A stretch of 64,000 nucleotides of DNA from positions 3,100,001-3,164,000 of the forward strand of contig NZ_LT629802.1 of NCBI RefSeq assembly GCF_900106045.1. Reading direction: 5' to 3'. The position numbers were made by a program, and so were the translations under genes. Origin of the DNA: Pseudomonas mucidolens. Lineage in GTDB: Bacteria; Pseudomonadota; Gammaproteobacteria; Pseudomonadales; Pseudomonadaceae. The notes below the pieces were generated by a model that ran no database searches, was not told where the DNA came from, and saw only the letters and a program-made list of their open reading frames with translations. Below are positions 62,570 through 64,000 of this stretch, piece by piece; positions within the stretch are counted from its first letter, which is position 1, and every line of letters begins with the position of its first letter.

Positions 62570-63718
62570 CTACAGCCCCATCTGCTTGCTGATGATTTCA
62601 TTCATCACTTCGCGCGTTCCACCGCCAATCGAAAGAATCCGGTTGTCGCGGTACAGTCGCTCCACCAAGCCGCCACGCATGTAGCCCAGGCCGCCGAGAA
62701 TCTGCACCGCGTCGTACGTGACACGGTCAGCGGTGTCGGTGGCGAGGTTCTTGGCCATGGAAATTTCCTTGATCACACTTTTGCCGGCGGCCATTTTCGC
62801 CGCCTGGCGATAGGTGAATTCCCGGGAAACCTCCACAGCAGTGGCCATCTCCGCCAGGCGATGCTTGAGCACCTGGAACTTGCCGATGGGTTTGCCAAAG
62901 GCTTCACGCTGGGCGGCCCACTTCAGGCTCTCTTCCAATGCCAATTGCGCGGTCATATTGGCCATTACGGCCAAAGCCAGGCGTTCATTCTGGAAGTTGC
63001 CCATGATGCAGGCAAATCCCATGTTCTCGACACCGATCAAATTACCTGCAGGCACACGGCAATCGTCGAAAAACAACTCGGCCGTGTCCGAGGCCCACCA
63101 ACCCATCTTTTTCAAGGGCTGGCCAACGCTGAAACCGGGCGTGCCCTTCTCTATCAACAGCAGGCTGATGCCAGCAAACCCCGCCCCGCCGGTACGCACC
63201 GCGACCGTGTAGTAGTCCGCACGCACACCGCTGGTGATAAAGGTTTTGCTACCACTGACCCGGTAATAGTCGGCGTCGCGCACCGCCCGGGTTTGCAGGT
63301 TGGCCACATCCGAACCACCACCCGGCTCGGTAACGGCCAGGGCCATGATCTTCTCGCCGGCCAGGACTTGCGGCACCAGCCGTTCACGCACCTCGGGGCG
63401 CGCCCATTTGACGACAGGTGGCAAGCCGATATCCAGCGAACCCAGACCGGCGACTGTGCCGCCAGAGCCACACCGCATCAGCTCTTCACTGGCTGCCACT
63501 TTGGCGAACAGGTCACCTTCATGACTGCCACCCAAGGCCTCGGGATAGCCAATACCGAGAATCCCCGCCGCGCCAGCCTTGAGGTACAACTCGCGAGGGA
63601 AACTTTCGGCCTCCTCCCAGCGCTCGATGTCCGGCAACATCTCGCGCTCGACGAAGCGGCGCACGCTGTCGCGGATCAACTGATGGTTGGGATCGAAGTA
63701 TTCCTGGAAGGCTGACAT
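62570..63718 (-). CDS. Acyl-CoA dehydrogenase
   Basis: 382 residues from ATG at 63718 (MSAFQEYFDPNHQLIRDSVR). FAD/substrate segments MALAVTEPGGGSDVANLQTR (near 125) and YRVSGSKTFITSG (near 155) are typical. At the usual catalytic Glu position near the C-terminus the motif is LSIGGGTREV, i.e. Gly instead of Glu; an alternative Glu lies in QLALEESLKW (near 245), where isovaleryl-CoA and long-chain dehydrogenases keep theirs. So a branched or long-chain substrate is more likely than a medium straight chain. A TetR-type palindrome lies upstream. Confidence 0.9.
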   Translation of the reverse strand: MSAFQEYFDPNHQLIRDSVRRFVEREMLPDIERWEEAESFPRELYLKAGAAGILGIGYPEALGGSHEGDLFAKVAASEELMRCGSGGTVAGLGSLDIGLPPVVKWARPEVRERLVPQVLAGEKIMALAVTEPGGGSDVANLQTRAVRDADYYRVSGSKTFITSGVRADYYTVAVRTGGAGFAGISLLLIEKGTPGFSVGQPLKKMGWWASDTAELFFDDCRVPAGNLIGVENMGFACIMGNFQNERLALAVMANMTAQLALEESLKWAAQREAFGKPIGKFQVLKHRLAEMATAVEVSREFTYRQAAKMAAGKSVIKEISMAKNLATDTADRVTYDAVQILGGLGYMRGGLVERLYRDNRILSIGGGTREVMNEIISKQMGL

Positions 63719-63751
63719 CGGCAAACTCCATGCACAGATGGAGCGAACTTA

Positions 63752-63767
63752 CCAAGCGCTTGCTTGG
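63752..63767. promoter_or_regulatory. Possible TetR-type operator upstream of the acyl-CoA dehydrogenase
   Basis: CCAAGCGCTTGCTTGG has half-sites CCAAGC and GCTTGG, and contains a further AAGCGCTT palindrome. It is 34 bases upstream of the start codon, an operator position. Acyl-CoA dehydrogenase genes are often controlled by TetR-type regulators; none is adjacent in the window. Confidence 0.5.
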
Positions 63768-63854
63768 TTTTCAAGCGCGCGATTTTTCTGACAGCCTTCC
63801 AACGGAGTGTCTATGCACCTGTGAATGATGTACAAATCTCAGGGGTGAAGGGGC

Positions 63855-64000
63855 TCAGAGGGCGATCGGCTTGCGACCGGCGAAAGAGTGCGCCAGGGTG
63901 CCACCATCGACCAGTTCCAACTCTCCTCCCAGCGGCACGCCGTGGGCGATGCGCGAGGTGATCAAGCCTTTATTGGTCAGCAGTTGGGCGATGTAATGGG
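63855..64000 (-). CDS. recR: Recombination protein RecR, 3' end only
   Basis: The last 47 codons on the minus strand read [20 protein letters not shown], then [20 protein letters not shown] and GRKPIAL before TGA. This is the RecR C-terminus, with its conserved R-(I/V)-A-x-G-(V/I)-P-x-G-x-E-L-E motif. The rest lies beyond the window. RecR acts with RecF/RecO in gap repair. The 136 bases to the acyl-CoA dehydrogenase hold only the palindrome noted above. Confidence 0.93.
   Translation of the reverse strand, partial: HYIAQLLTNKGLITSRIAHGVPLGGELELVDGGTLAHSFAGRKPIAL

Overview
The window is a stretch of a Pseudomonas chromosome, most likely of the P. fluorescens group. The evidence is the high-GC coding style, protein sequences typical of the genus (PsrA, LexA, Anr, CcoN/O/Q/P, FadBA), many REP/REPIN repeats of the fluorescens type (TAGGAGCGAGCTTGCTCGCG), and a gene order I know from P. 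aeruginosa (psrA-lexA-sulA-topA-fadA-fadB; acnA-aer-cco1-cco2-ccoGHIS-hemN-anr-apt). The assignment rests on reading translations by eye; no database search was possible.

Layout. 1-4 kb: purine salvage (3' part of a PuuD-type urate oxidase, an NCS2 urate/xanthine permease, a Tsx-like outer-membrane channel). 4-6.2 kb: a patatin-like lipase and an LpxL acyltransferase on the minus strand. 6.3-8.4 kb: minCDE. 8.5-11.7 kb: RluA-type pseudouridine synthase, M18 aminopeptidase and NagZ. 11.9-14 kb: psrA and lexA, divergent, with two PsrA-type palindromes and two SOS boxes between them, then a sulA gene broken by a one-base change in a C tract. 14-21.6 kb: small conserved proteins, topA, fadA, fadB. 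22-29 kb: universal stress protein, Uup, soluble lytic transglycosylase, MsbA-like exporter. 29.3-38.5 kb: small PA1571-type protein, pdxB, MATE exporter, tusA, rlmM, acnA, aer.

39-60.4 kb is the microaerobic respiration region: two complete tandem cbb3 oxidase operons (ccoNOQP twice), the assembly genes ccoG-ccoH-ccoI-ccoS, a TauE/DsbD-like membrane gene and hemN. The O2 sensor Anr is encoded just downstream at 61.0 kb. Anr-like palindromes precede hemN (perfect), ccoG, ccoN2 and possibly the universal stress gene, so regulator and likely targets sit together. apt, an acyl-CoA dehydrogenase and the end of recR close the window.

The accessory part is 46.3-53.1 kb, between ccoP2 and ccoG. In P. 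aeruginosa PAO1 the cco structural genes lie directly beside ccoG. Here a Phd/VapC-type toxin-antitoxin pair and a 1458-residue Rhs protein are inserted. The Rhs protein has a prePAAR motif, membrane helices, a PAAR-like domain, YD repeats, an Rhs core and a C-terminal tip I do not recognise. It is followed by two AT-rich genes that look like immunity genes, a decayed paralogue of the second one, and a displaced fragment of the Rhs core. This is the best candidate for an undescribed toxin/immunity system in the window.
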